Shown: one piece after another, positions 1 to 8,080 of the stretch | Layout: each line of letters begins with the position of its first letter | Position numbering within the stretch: position 1 is the first letter of the stretch | Origin: Spirochaetaceae bacterium | Lineage (GTDB): Bacteria; Spirochaetota; Spirochaetia; Treponematales; Rectinemataceae | Direction: 5' to 3' | NCBI GenBank assembly: GCA_025358255.1 | Contig: JANYKC010000051.1 | Coordinates: forward strand, 1-64,000 | DNA: 64,000 bases | The notes under the pieces: generated by a model | Told to the model about the DNA's origin: nothing | Database searches by the model: none | The model's input: the letters and a program-made list of their open reading frames with translations, nothing else | Position numbers and translations under genes: made by a program

Positions 1-131
1 CTGTGCCCCGTTCGTACGATGGTGTAGTCCTTCATGGTGATCATTTCCTGGGCCGCATGCTCCCAAGCATACCGACCCAGGCCCCCGCGGGTGGGGAATT
101 CTATTTGCCAACCGCTGAGGAATTCAGCTTA
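1..131 (-). other. open fragment at window edge, unidentified
   Basis: Reading leftward from about 131 to the window edge there is an open frame without a stop, encoding residues such as GGLGRYAWEHAAQEMITMKD. It lies in a different frame from the InlB-repeat gene that stops at 124, so it is not simply a continuation of that gene. It could be the 5' or internal part of another gene, or what remains after a rearrangement that cut the lipoprotein gene. No start codon with a ribosome binding site is evident and I do not recognise the family. Confidence 0.25.
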
Positions 132-1131
132 CCATTTCCAACTGTGCAACAGTGATCGTATAGCTGTTGGCGGTGAAAGTGGCTCCCAATGTCATGTTCC
201 CTGTTACGGTGAACGTTTGTGTAGACGTTGTCCCTGAAAGACCGCTCGACCAACTTCCGAAGCTAAACCCCGAAGAGGGCACCGCGGTAGCCGTGATCGA
301 TTCGCCAGCGTCATAATTTGTCTTGTTTGGTGAGAGCTGTATCGAACCTCCGGCCGGTGGGGTGATCGAGATCGTATAGTTGCCGCTTGTCACTTGGGCA
401 AAAGAAGCAGAAATGCTCATATCCTCCGCTACAGAGAAGCTCAGCGGGTTGGCCGTGCCGGATACGTCGCCTTTCCACGATTGGAAAATATACCCTGAGG
501 TTGGTGAAGCCGTAACGGTGACACTGTCGCCGAAAGCATAACTGGTCTTGCTCGGGCTGAGCGCGATGGCACCGCCGGTTGTTTGTGTTGCCGATATGCT
601 ATATGCAATGGGAGCGAAGGTAGCCGACACGGTCGTGTCCTTCGCCACGCTGAAAGTGATGGGGCTTGTCGTGCCGGAGACATCGCCGCTCCAGGACGAA
701 AACACAAAACCCGTTGCAGGAGTTGCTGTAGCAGTAACAATTTCTCCATCAGCATACGAGGTCATAGCAGGACTCAGGGATATGCTTCCGCCTGTCTGGC
801 TAGGCACAGCAATGCCCCAGGTTGCCGCCGCGTTAATCGGAACGAATACCGCGGTGATAGCCGTATCTCCGTTGACGGTGACGACGACGGGATTGGTTGT
901 GCTGGTGATATCACCTGACCAACGCGAGAATGCAAAATTCTCGCTTGCGGTCGCAGTGACCGTGATCTGGTCGCCGTCGGTGTACTGTGTCTTGACGGGA
1001 GAGACAGTGATGACGCCGCCGGTCACCTGTGTCACGGTGACCTTGTACTTTTGGCTAAAGGAGAGGAATTGGCAGGCCGTGAGCGTGATAAAGATAATTG
1101 TTGTGAAGAAAAAACGCGCGGAAATTTTCAT
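124..1131 (-). CDS. InlB B-repeat-like lipoprotein, apparently 3'-truncated
   Basis: A predicted surface or periplasmic lipoprotein of 335 residues. The N-terminus is a hydrophobic signal ending in TLTAC, a lipobox. The rest is four copies of a roughly 70-residue beta-rich repeat with the landmarks TGG..I.LSP..T.Y..GD.V...A.P..GF.F..WSGD.SGT..P..F.V..D....A.F, typical of the divergent InlB B-repeat (SpaA/Flg_new-like) family. A fifth repeat begins (SYTITVAQ) and is cut after eight residues by unrelated sequence and a stop, so the gene looks truncated by a rearrangement near 125-145. The DNA is less GC-rich than its neighbours, which would fit an acquired or fast-evolving surface gene. Function is probably adhesion or extracellular binding; the ligand cannot be inferred. 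Confidence 0.75.
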   Translation of the reverse strand: MKISARFFFTTIIFITLTACQFLSFSQKYKVTVTQVTGGVITVSPVKTQYTDGDQITVTATASENFAFSRWSGDITSTTNPVVVTVNGDTAITAVFVPINAAATWGIAVPSQTGGSISLSPAMTSYADGEIVTATATPATGFVFSSWSGDVSGTTSPITFSVAKDTTVSATFAPIAYSISATQTTGGAIALSPSKTSYAFGDSVTVTASPTSGYIFQSWKGDVSGTANPLSFSVAEDMSISASFAQVTSGNYTISITPPAGGSIQLSPNKTNYDAGESITATAVPSSGFSFGSWSSGLSGTTSTQTFTVTGNMTLGATFTANSYTITVAQLEMVS

Positions 1132-1138
1132 GAAATTC

Positions 1139-1158
1139 TCTTCGAGCTTGTTCGAAGA
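1139..1158 (-). promoter_or_regulatory. leader hairpin next to lipoprotein start
   Basis: A 7-bp perfect inverted repeat (TCTTCGA / TCGAAGA, 6-base loop) lies about eight bases upstream of the lipoprotein start codon and overlaps the only purine-rich stretch that could act as ribosome binding site. It may modulate translation. This is seen in sequence; the role is inference. Confidence 0.4.
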
Positions 1159-1180
1159 TGATGATGACTAAACATCCGGA

Positions 1181-1208
1181 ATTATAACAGTATGCTACCA
1201 ATTGTCAA
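1181..1208 (-). promoter_or_regulatory. sigma-70 promoter of the InlB-repeat lipoprotein gene
   Basis: On the minus strand TTGACA (1203-1208) is followed after 16 bases by TATAAT (1181-1186), both exact consensus hexamers. The surrounding 1160-1250 stretch is AT-rich. It predicts a leader of about 45 bases before the start codon at 1131. Confidence 0.8.
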
Positions 1209-1371
1209 TTATAAATTAAATGTCAAAAAAACTCTAAATGCTCAAGTCTGAGCTTCTGCCCGGGGTTCAGAGGCATCAAGACAAGAGTAATTTCTTTTCC
1301 CTTTGTGCTGGTCATTCGGACCTTGCCGCTGCCACAGGCGAGCCCAGGCAAGGTCCGGACTGCCGGTTCCG

Positions 1372-2754
1372 CTACAGCCCTTTCGATGCCAGGTAGATCC
1401 GGTAGCGATCGGGATCGGGCTTGAACGCGATGATGTGGGAATCCCTCTCATCGCGCGCCCGCTGAAGCGCAGCGCGCGCCTCCTGACCAATGCGGGCTCC
1501 GTCAACCAGGCGGCCCGAGCGGCTGGAAATGCCGATGAACACAGGGATGTAGCTTAGGGGCTTGTCCTTGGCCAGGAGGAAGGTCAATTTCTTGAGGAAT
1601 TCCTCGGCCATCCTGAGGCTATGGTCCGCGTCGACATTGGGAAGGATGACCGCGAAGCCTTCAGGTCCGTGCTCGAAAGCCAAGTCCTTGAAGCTGAAAA
1701 AATCCGAAAGGCTCCGCGCGACAACCTTGTATTCGGCTTTCTCCGGGGAGAGGCCCTCGTAGGCCACGAAGAGGAGGGAGAGATCCTGCTCGAATGAAGC
1801 GGAGCGGGCTAGTTCGGAGTCCAAACGGTCAGCAAGATAGGATTCCCAGCCAAGTCCCGACAGGGGCGAATAGAGGCCTCCCGGCATTTCCTCCACGGGC
1901 GGCTCTTCGACGGGAAGCTGAAGTTCCACGGATTCGGCATCCTCAGCGTAGGGTTTTTTGGGCATTTCTGCCTCCAGGGTAAAAGTCCCTTCGCTCAATG
2001 CCGGGATGTCAAAATAATCTTCTTCGGGTTCGGCATAGACGATGCCATCGGCGGAAGGCGCGGTTTCGCCGATGGGCGAATCTCCCTCATCCGCGGTCGG
2101 GTTCGCTCCGGCCTTGGCTGCAGGGATCGTCCTGGCTGCGAATCCATCCTGAGGGGGATTGGCGCCGGCTGAAGTGGGGAAGTCGGCTTCGGCCGTGTCC
2201 GATTCCGATTCAGCCCTGTCCTTTCCCATCGATGCGATAAGGAAAAACACCCCGATGAAGACGAGCCAGGCGGCTATCCCTAGGCAAGCATCCCTGAAGG
2301 CCAAAAAAACGCTGCCTTGGGGCAGGGTCACATAGAGGGCATCGACTGCAAGACGACCAGAGATATCGGCGGGAAGGGTCGCGGCCAAAAGGATTGCCGA
2401 TCGGTCGGGGTAGTTGGGTTGGGGGATCGGCGCAAGATTTTCCTTGGCCGGGAGATATTCCGAGGTGGCGGGAATCCTCCAGCGGACCCCGCCGCCGCGC
2501 TCATAGACGCTGACGAGGAGGATGTTCGGCGAGCGACGATAATAGGCCGCGAGCCTGGTCCGCAAGGTGGGGTCCTCCATATCTGACGCCGTTCGAACGG
2601 GAGCCAGGATGGCAGTCAATTCGGCGAACTGCGTTCTTGCCATGGCGCGGCCCGAAACCCCGCTTGCCGCGATCCGGAAGACAACGGCACCCGCAGCCAC
2701 GAGGACTACAATGAGGCTGAGGGCAAAAAAGACGGTCATGCTTTTCTTTTTCAT
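1372..2754 (-). CDS. membrane protein with C-terminal GGDEF-like fold
   Basis: About 460 residues when started at the ATG at 2754 (MKKKSMTV). It has an N-terminal membrane helix (FFALSLIVVLVAAGAVVF), an extracytoplasmic region of about 130 residues, a second helix (CLGIAAWLVFIGVFFLIAS), a long acidic linker rich in Ala, Pro and Glu, and a cytoplasmic C-terminal domain of about 160 residues. That last domain resembles a degenerate diguanylate-cyclase/GGDEF-type fold (FEHGPEGFAVILPNVDADHS, then IGISSRSG and ARAALQRARDERDSHIIAF), but has no GGDEF motif, so cyclase activity is unlikely. A sensor or scaffold role is plausible. A -10-like TATACT lies 11 bases before the chosen start and no clear Shine-Dalgarno is present; a start 14 codons further upstream is possible but lies within that promoter-like sequence. 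Confidence 0.6.
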   Translation of the reverse strand: MKKKSMTVFFALSLIVVLVAAGAVVFRIAASGVSGRAMARTQFAELTAILAPVRTASDMEDPTLRTRLAAYYRRSPNILLVSVYERGGGVRWRIPATSEYLPAKENLAPIPQPNYPDRSAILLAATLPADISGRLAVDALYVTLPQGSVFLAFRDACLGIAAWLVFIGVFFLIASMGKDRAESESDTAEADFPTSAGANPPQDGFAARTIPAAKAGANPTADEGDSPIGETAPSADGIVYAEPEEDYFDIPALSEGTFTLEAEMPKKPYAEDAESVELQLPVEEPPVEEMPGGLYSPLSGLGWESYLADRLDSELARSASFEQDLSLLFVAYEGLSPEKAEYKVVARSLSDFFSFKDLAFEHGPEGFAVILPNVDADHSLRMAEEFLKKLTFLLAKDKPLSYIPVFIGISSRSGRLVDGARIGQEARAALQRARDERDSHIIAFKPDPDRYRIYLASKGL

Positions 2755-2846
2755 GGTGCCCGGCAAGTATATACTTACTATTGGCAAGCGCGCCACCGTA
2801 TGATTCTTTTTCTTGCGGCTTGGGCACCAAAAAAGCGCGCGATCAG

Positions 2847-2954
2847 CTTACTGACCCGGCAACATGACATCGGGTGCTCTCCCTTGAATCTGGCCCGTCG
2901 CTACGGGTCAGAATCATGGGCATAAAGCCAATGTTCGGTTGCCGGGTCAGTAAG
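2847..2954. repeat. 17-bp perfect inverted repeat flanking a structured 74-base core
   Basis: The arms at 2847-2863 and 2938-2954 are exact reverse complements (left arm CTTACTGACCCGGCAAC). The core contains another, roughly 10-bp hairpin (TCTGGCCCGT / ACGGGTCAGA with one G-T pair) and ACAT/ATGT pairing just inside the outer stem. The right arm runs into the AAGGAGG ribosome binding site of the Memo-like gene. It may be a small palindromic mobile element (MITE) or a folded mRNA leader that controls translation. Confidence 0.75.
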
Positions 2955-2964
2955 GAGGGTGGTT

Positions 2965-3819
2965 ATGCGAACGAGACATAGAAGCCTGCCCACAGGTTGG
3001 TATCCTTCCCAGGCCGGGGAGGTGAAAGCCGCGATCGCTGGCTGGGGATTGGATTTTGCCGGCCAAGGTAGGGGCCAAGGCGCTGGAAAGGTCCTTCCCG
3101 GAGCGATAGCCGCCATTGCGCCCCATGCCGGATGGGCTTTTTCCGGTCGCCTCGCCGCCCTCGCGATATCCTCCCTTGCTGATGCCGAGACGGTCGCGGT
3201 CATCGGAGGCCATCTTCCTGGGGGCTATCCCGTCGTCATGGGCCGGGAAGAGGTCTATGAAACGCCTGGAGGACTCCTCGAACAGGACATTGAGCTGGCT
3301 TCTGCCCTCGGTCGGCTTCTCCCACTTGAAGGTGATGGCGCCGAGGACAATACCGTGGAAGTCCAACTGCCCTTGTTGCAGTCGCTGAAGCCGGGTGTCC
3401 GGATGCTTTGGCTCAGGGCTCCGGCCGGAGCCAAAGCCATGGAGCTCGGTGCCTGTCTTGATTCGGCCGCCCGGGCCTTGGGCCGCAGCCTTGTCTGCCT
3501 TGGCTCGACCGACCTTACGCATTATGGTCCTGACTACGGATTCGAGCCTGCGGGTCGTGGGTCCGAGGCGGAGAAATGGCTGCGCGAGGTGAGCGACCGG
3601 GGCTTCATCGAAGCCCTGCTGGCCTTGGATGCCGAGGCTTCCCTCGCGCGCGGTGGCGCCGGAGCGGCCTGCTCGTCGGGAGCCGCGGCTGCGGCCCTTA
3701 CTTTCGCCCTCGCCCAAGGCGCCACCAAGGCGGAACTCCTTGGCTATGGGACCAGCTTGGAGGTCCGGAAAGCCGCTTCCTTTGTTGGCTATGCCGCTCT
3801 CGGGTTTTATCGGACCTGA
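2965..3819 (+). CDS. Memo-like protein (AmmeMemoRadiSam system protein B family)
   Basis: A 284-residue protein of the Memo/AMMECR-associated family, a fold related to non-heme-iron class III extradiol dioxygenases. Characteristic segments are PHAGWAFSGRLAAL near residue 53 (the HAGY.YSG motif), EDNTVEVQLPLLQ (the H/D-x-x-E-VqlPFL motif, with the usual His replaced by Asp-Asn) and LGSTDLTHYGPDYGF (the S.DmsHY motif). Many bacteria pair this protein with an AMMECR1-domain protein and a radical SAM enzyme; neither is adjacent here, so its partner is unknown. The start is chosen at ATG 2965, six bases after AAGGAGG; an in-frame GTG at 2959 overlaps that site. Substrate is unknown for the whole bacterial family. 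Confidence 0.8.
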   Translation: MRTRHRSLPTGWYPSQAGEVKAAIAGWGLDFAGQGRGQGAGKVLPGAIAAIAPHAGWAFSGRLAALAISSLADAETVAVIGGHLPGGYPVVMGREEVYETPGGLLEQDIELASALGRLLPLEGDGAEDNTVEVQLPLLQSLKPGVRMLWLRAPAGAKAMELGACLDSAARALGRSLVCLGSTDLTHYGPDYGFEPAGRGSEAEKWLREVSDRGFIEALLALDAEASLARGGAGAACSSGAAAAALTFALAQGATKAELLGYGTSLEVRKAASFVGYAALGFYRT

Positions 3820-3850
3820 GTCCAGGGAAACCCGCGCAAGGGAAGCTGTA

Positions 3851-5257
3851 TCAGGAAAGGCCGATAATATCCTTGACCGTCTCCTTGAACTTCAGGCCAC
3901 GATCGAATTCGTGGACGAACATTCCAAAGGATGTGCATCCCGGCGAAAGCAGTATCGTATCTCCGGGTACTGCCTTGGAGAGGGCGGAGCGCAAGGCGGA
4001 TTCCAGGTCTCCGAAGGGGCCTTTGTAGGAGATGCCAAGCCCTTCGAGGAGGGGACGCAGCTTTTCGGTCCCCGATCCGGCCAGGAGGACAATATCCTTG
4101 GGCTTGCGATACGCCTCTTTCACGGGCTCGAAATCGAGGTTCTTGTCCGTTCCGCCCGTGATGAGGACGAGGGGGGTGTCAAAGCTGGACAGGGCCGCGG
4201 CCACTGCCTGCGGGATGGTGGCGGCCGAATCGTTGAACCACCGCACCCCATTTTTCTCCGCGAAGAACTCGAGGCGATGTTCGACTCCCCTGAAACTTCC
4301 CATACCGGCAGCCGTTGCCCGCGGATCAAGGCCTGAGAGCCTGAGCGCAAGCGCCGCGCCAAGCAGATTCTTTCGATTGTGCCTGCCGGGAAGGATGAGG
4401 GAGACCGGGAGGATTTCCTCGGCATCCGACAGTGAACCTGTCGGCGAGAAGAGCCCCCGACCGCTGCCTTCCTCGAGCCAGGCTCCTGGAAGGCCGGCCG
4501 ACGGCCCGTCCATATACCAGCTCACGCGGGCCTTAGTCTGGGACGCGAAAGAAAGGTTCCATTCATCATCGCGGTTGGCGACAAGGTGACAGGAGGCGTT
4601 TTGGTCGGCATAGATGAGGCGCTTGTCCGCCATATATTCTTCCATAGAACTGTAGCGGTTCATGTGATCGGGCATCATCGAGGTTAGCACGGCCACTTGG
4701 GGCATTAGGACGCCCATGCCCTTGAGATCAGCAAGTTGCCAGCTCGAGAGTTCCAGGACAACGGAGCTTCTTGAGTCGATCTCGTCGAGGAAACTCAATG
4801 GAGATACAGTGATGTTGCCGCCGAGGAAAGCCTTCTTCCCGGCATGGATAAAACCGTGGTGGATTGCGCTTGCGACCGTCGATTTGCCCTTTGAGCCGGT
4901 GATCGCTATCACGGGGGCGTTGGAGAGCCGCAGGAAAACCGAAATATCCGTCTCCACGGCAACTCCGGCGCTGAGGTAGGGCGAGTCGGGCTTGACCGCG
5001 GGATTCTTTATCACGAGGTCCGCATCCTCGAAATCGGCCATGTCATGCCTGCCGAGCACGAAACGGATGGGCCATTCGGCCAAGGCCGCCACCGAGGCTT
5101 CCAGCGCTTCCGCTGATTTCATGTCCGTAACGGTCACCGCGGCCCCGTGCCTGGCGAAAAACAAGGCGCTTGCAAGCCCCCCGCCGTTGAGGCCCAAACC
5201 CATGATGGTCACCTTGAGGCCGCGCAGGTCTTCAATCCGGGCGATCGGGGATTTCAA
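3851..5257 (-). CDS. murD: UDP-N-acetylmuramoylalanine--D-glutamate ligase
   Basis: A 468-residue cytoplasmic Mur ligase that adds glutamate to UDP-MurNAc-L-Ala in peptidoglycan synthesis, using ATP. It shows the N-terminal Rossmann motif MGLGLNGGG (residues 19-27), the P-loop TGSKGKST (about 120-127), the central-domain LELSSWQL segment and the C-terminal segment HRLEFFAEKNGVRWFNDS (about 328-343). The canonical NDSKAT motif reads NDSAAT at 342-347, so the usual lysine is alanine; this variant may belong to a spirochaete-type subgroup. The start overlaps the 3' end of the upstream gene by 26 bases, indicating co-transcription. It converges with the Memo-like gene across a 31-base gap. Confidence 0.92.
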   Translation of the reverse strand: MKSPIARIEDLRGLKVTIMGLGLNGGGLASALFFARHGAAVTVTDMKSAEALEASVAALAEWPIRFVLGRHDMADFEDADLVIKNPAVKPDSPYLSAGVAVETDISVFLRLSNAPVIAITGSKGKSTVASAIHHGFIHAGKKAFLGGNITVSPLSFLDEIDSRSSVVLELSSWQLADLKGMGVLMPQVAVLTSMMPDHMNRYSSMEEYMADKRLIYADQNASCHLVANRDDEWNLSFASQTKARVSWYMDGPSAGLPGAWLEEGSGRGLFSPTGSLSDAEEILPVSLILPGRHNRKNLLGAALALRLSGLDPRATAAGMGSFRGVEHRLEFFAEKNGVRWFNDSAATIPQAVAAALSSFDTPLVLITGGTDKNLDFEPVKEAYRKPKDIVLLAGSGTEKLRPLLEGLGISYKGPFGDLESALRSALSKAVPGDTILLSPGCTSFGMFVHEFDRGLKFKETVKDIIGLS

Positions 5258-6197
5258 GCGAGAACTCCTTCATGTCGCGGTCATTGAGATAGGGCTTTGT
5301 CGCATATCCCTGGAAGATGTCCCTCCAGGTGGTGGGCACCCGGTTCCTCAATTCGGCGAACAGAGGCATCTTGTCCGAAAATTCGCTGTCTTTCAAGGAG
5401 TTCTGGATGTTCTCCATCTCGGGCACGATGAAATTGAGTGTCCGATGCAGGAGTGGCAGGGCTTTCCTGCGGTATTCCGCGCGTAGGACGGGCGCGCTCG
5501 CGCAGATGGTCTTGTACTTGCAGAATAGGGGGTAGAAAGGATAGGTGCGAACTCCCTCCGGGAGGACCAGCTTCGAAAAGAATTTGGTGAGCTCAGGATC
5601 CATCCAGACGCCGTGAACGCGATAACCGCGACCGCTTTCCCCGATCCACGTGTTTGAGACGACCTGCCGGATCGTGAAGGACTTGGCCTTGCCTTCGTCC
5701 CAGCCCACGTACTGCAGGGGGATTATCTCGCTCTCGAAATAGAGGTGGCTTGTCTTGTAGCAGGCGGTGACATCATTGCTGCCGGCCTCTATGAGGGTCG
5801 TCTCGAAAGGCCGCCATGCAAGATCAAGGCGGAGAAGGTAGAGATAGATGGAGTCGTCTATCTTGTAGAGGCGAAAAAAACAGGGTTTCAGGATCTCCGC
5901 CGGGTCGAAGGTATAGGTAAGGCCCTGGAAGGCCGCGGGGATTCGTGCCGAAATCCTGCGTATGAGGTCCCGGAGTCTCACCATGTAGGCTTCTTCGGGT
6001 TCGAGTTTCAGGACGTCGTGATGGATGGGCAAGCGGGGAACGAGGACCTCGTCCTCGAGCTCCATGAAAAGCTCCTCGCTCTGGTTGAACTTCACGCCGG
6101 GAATATACCCTATCGCGTCTTCGGGAATCGCTGCAAGGAGGCGGTTGATTTCGCCGTCAAGGTGGACGACTTTTATCTCGTTGAGGAGCTGTTCCAT
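5232..6197 (-). CDS. conserved-type hypothetical protein upstream of murD
   Basis: A 321-residue soluble protein with no signal peptide or membrane helix. The sequence is rich in charged and aromatic residues with an alpha/beta look (for example DSIYLYLLRLDLAWRPFETT and YPFYPLFCKYKTICASAP) and has no catalytic signature that I recognise. It is translationally coupled to murD through a 26-base overlap, which suggests a cell-envelope or spirochaete-specific role, but nothing in the sequence proves this. The start at 6197 is supported by a promoter whose -10 ends only 12 bases upstream. Confidence 0.75.
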   Translation of the reverse strand: MEQLLNEIKVVHLDGEINRLLAAIPEDAIGYIPGVKFNQSEELFMELEDEVLVPRLPIHHDVLKLEPEEAYMVRLRDLIRRISARIPAAFQGLTYTFDPAEILKPCFFRLYKIDDSIYLYLLRLDLAWRPFETTLIEAGSNDVTACYKTSHLYFESEIIPLQYVGWDEGKAKSFTIRQVVSNTWIGESGRGYRVHGVWMDPELTKFFSKLVLPEGVRTYPFYPLFCKYKTICASAPVLRAEYRRKALPLLHRTLNFIVPEMENIQNSLKDSEFSDKMPLFAELRNRVPTTWRDIFQGYATKPYLNDRDMKEFSLEIPDRPD

Positions 6198-6209
6198 GGT
6201 GTTGTGTTA

Positions 6210-6238
6210 AATATAGCGCTCCAGAAAGCCCGTTGCAA
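6210..6238 (-). promoter_or_regulatory. promoter of the unknown gene-murD operon
   Basis: On the minus strand TTGCAA (6233-6238) is separated by 17 bases from TATATT (6210-6215). The start codon at 6197 follows after 12 bases, so the predicted leader is only about six bases and no Shine-Dalgarno fits. Confidence 0.65.
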
Positions 6239-6281
6239 AGTTGATTGTCCGATTTGGGGCAGCTCGTCGGGCCTCCGTTGG

Positions 6282-8066
6282 CTAGTTGGAGGAATTCGCC
6301 ATCAAATGCTCCTCGATAAAGGCGCGGTAGGCGGGGCAACCTCCGATGAGGTCATCGTGCCTTCCGAATCCCGCGGCCTTCCCTTCATCAAGGAAGAGCA
6401 CCTTGTCCGCGTAATGCAGGGTCGAAAGGCGATGCGAGACAACGACACAGGTGAGGCCTGCGAAATTCTCCGCAAGGCTGTGCCATAGGCGCTCCTCGTT
6501 CGCCGCGTCGAGGCTGGCGGTGATATCGTCCAGGAGGAGAAGGCTTGGTTTCCGCGCTATGGCCCGCGCTATCGCCAGGCGCTGTTTTTGGCCGCCGGAG
6601 ACGGCGACTCCGCGCTGGCCAAGGAGGGTATCCACACCGTCCGAAAAACCCGCGACCTCATCTTTTATTTGCGCGATTTCGAGGGCCTCGGCCAATTCCG
6701 CTTCCCCAATCTCGAGTCCTTCTCCGCGCGCCCCGAAGGCTACATTCTCCCTGATCTTTCCAGAAAACAATAGGCTTTCCTGCGGCACATATCCAAGGCT
6801 CTCGGCGAAGGAAGCCGGATCGATCTCCTTGAGTGACTGGCCATCCAGGAGTATTCGGCCGGCTTTCGGGGGGATAAGACCGGCAAGGATCTTCACGAGG
6901 GTGGTTTTGCCGGAGCCAACAGGCCCGATGATGGCTAGCTTCTCACCCTTGGCCAGGCTGAAACCCACCCCATTGAGAGCCAGCCTGTCCCGGCCTTCAT
7001 AGGAAAAGCTGATGTCGCTCGCCTCGACAGAACCTATGGAGGTTATGCGCCTTGCCACCAGGGACCTCTCCGGATCCGGGAAGTCCGCCATCTCGTCGAG
7101 GCGGTCGATGTTGACGAAGGCTCGCTTTCCCGAAACGAAAAGGGTCGGGATGTCCAGGATGGGGTAGATGAGCATGCCGAGATAATTATAGAAAGCATAA
7201 AACGTCCCCACCGTGATCGTTCCCTTTACCGCCATATAGCCGCCGGCGAAGATGATGCCAATCTGGGCGACGTAATCGATGTACTGGTAGATGAGCATGA
7301 GGAGGGTCCCGAGGCGGGCCAGGTCCATCTCGGTGCCGAAACGGCGTCCCAGAGCTTCCTGGAAGAAGCGCTCGTATTTTTTCTCGGAGGCATAGGCCTT
7401 GATGATGCGTACGCCGGAAAAGCTCATTTCCAGTTGGCTGTTTATGTCGGAAATCGCTTCCTGGTTCTTGCGGAAGGTGTCGTAGATCCTGTCCTGCGCT
7501 ATCGAGAAGACCACGATCATGAGGGGAAGGGGGATGAGCGACAAAAGGGTCAGCTTCCAGTTGATGAGGAACATCGCGCCGAGGCAGAAGGCGATCTTGC
7601 TGATGGCTTCCACCGCCCTGAAGATGCCCGAACACATGAACCAGGCCAGCTTCTGCCCGTCGTTGTTGATGTCGTCGGTCAGGCGGGTGGCGATATCGCC
7701 GGTGCGGAAGGCTGCGAAAAAATGATGGTCCTTCTCCATTATCCTCTTGAAGTACTTGGTCCTGATGAGGTATTCGAAGACGATGTTGGCGGCACCCCGA
7801 ATGCCTGGGAAGAGGTTGGCGAAGAACCCGGCAACGCCAACCGCGAGGACAAGCATGGCAAGCCGGTTGATTTCCGCCTTTGCTCCGGTGGTCTCCGTTC
7901 CACCCTGCAAGAGCCGCTCGAGGAGGTCGATGAGGAGCTTGGAGAGGTAGGGGTAGGTGACGGCCACCGCGCTCGAAAGGAGGGTGAGGAAGAAGAGGAG
8001 GCCGATGAGGCCCTTTTTCTCACGCCATACCCGCCATACCCATGCGATATGCGATTTCGATTTCAT
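6282..8066 (-). CDS. ABC exporter half-transporter, degenerate-site subunit
   Basis: A 594-residue type IV (type I exporter) half-transporter, starting at the ATG at 8066 (MKSKSHIAWVW). The N-terminal half carries about six membrane helices. The nucleotide-binding domain has Walker A GPVGSGKTTLVK, signature SGGQKQRLAIARA, Walker B LLLLDDITASLD and the H-loop VVSHRLST. In Walker B the catalytic glutamate is aspartate (DD instead of DE), as in the non-hydrolysing site of heterodimeric exporters such as Thermotoga TM287/288. Its partner is encoded 14 bases upstream and has the normal glutamate, so the two most likely form a heterodimer. The frame is open upstream to 8627 but that stretch overlaps the partner gene. 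Substrate (drug, lipid or peptide) cannot be told. Confidence 0.9.
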   Translation of the reverse strand: MKSKSHIAWVWRVWREKKGLIGLLFFLTLLSSAVAVTYPYLSKLLIDLLERLLQGGTETTGAKAEINRLAMLVLAVGVAGFFANLFPGIRGAANIVFEYLIRTKYFKRIMEKDHHFFAAFRTGDIATRLTDDINNDGQKLAWFMCSGIFRAVEAISKIAFCLGAMFLINWKLTLLSLIPLPLMIVVFSIAQDRIYDTFRKNQEAISDINSQLEMSFSGVRIIKAYASEKKYERFFQEALGRRFGTEMDLARLGTLLMLIYQYIDYVAQIGIIFAGGYMAVKGTITVGTFYAFYNYLGMLIYPILDIPTLFVSGKRAFVNIDRLDEMADFPDPERSLVARRITSIGSVEASDISFSYEGRDRLALNGVGFSLAKGEKLAIIGPVGSGKTTLVKILAGLIPPKAGRILLDGQSLKEIDPASFAESLGYVPQESLLFSGKIRENVAFGARGEGLEIGEAELAEALEIAQIKDEVAGFSDGVDTLLGQRGVAVSGGQKQRLAIARAIARKPSLLLLDDITASLDAANEERLWHSLAENFAGLTCVVVSHRLSTLHYADKVLFLDEGKAAGFGRHDDLIGGCPAYRAFIEEHLMANSSN

Positions 8067-8080
8067 GTCTGCAGGTGCCT

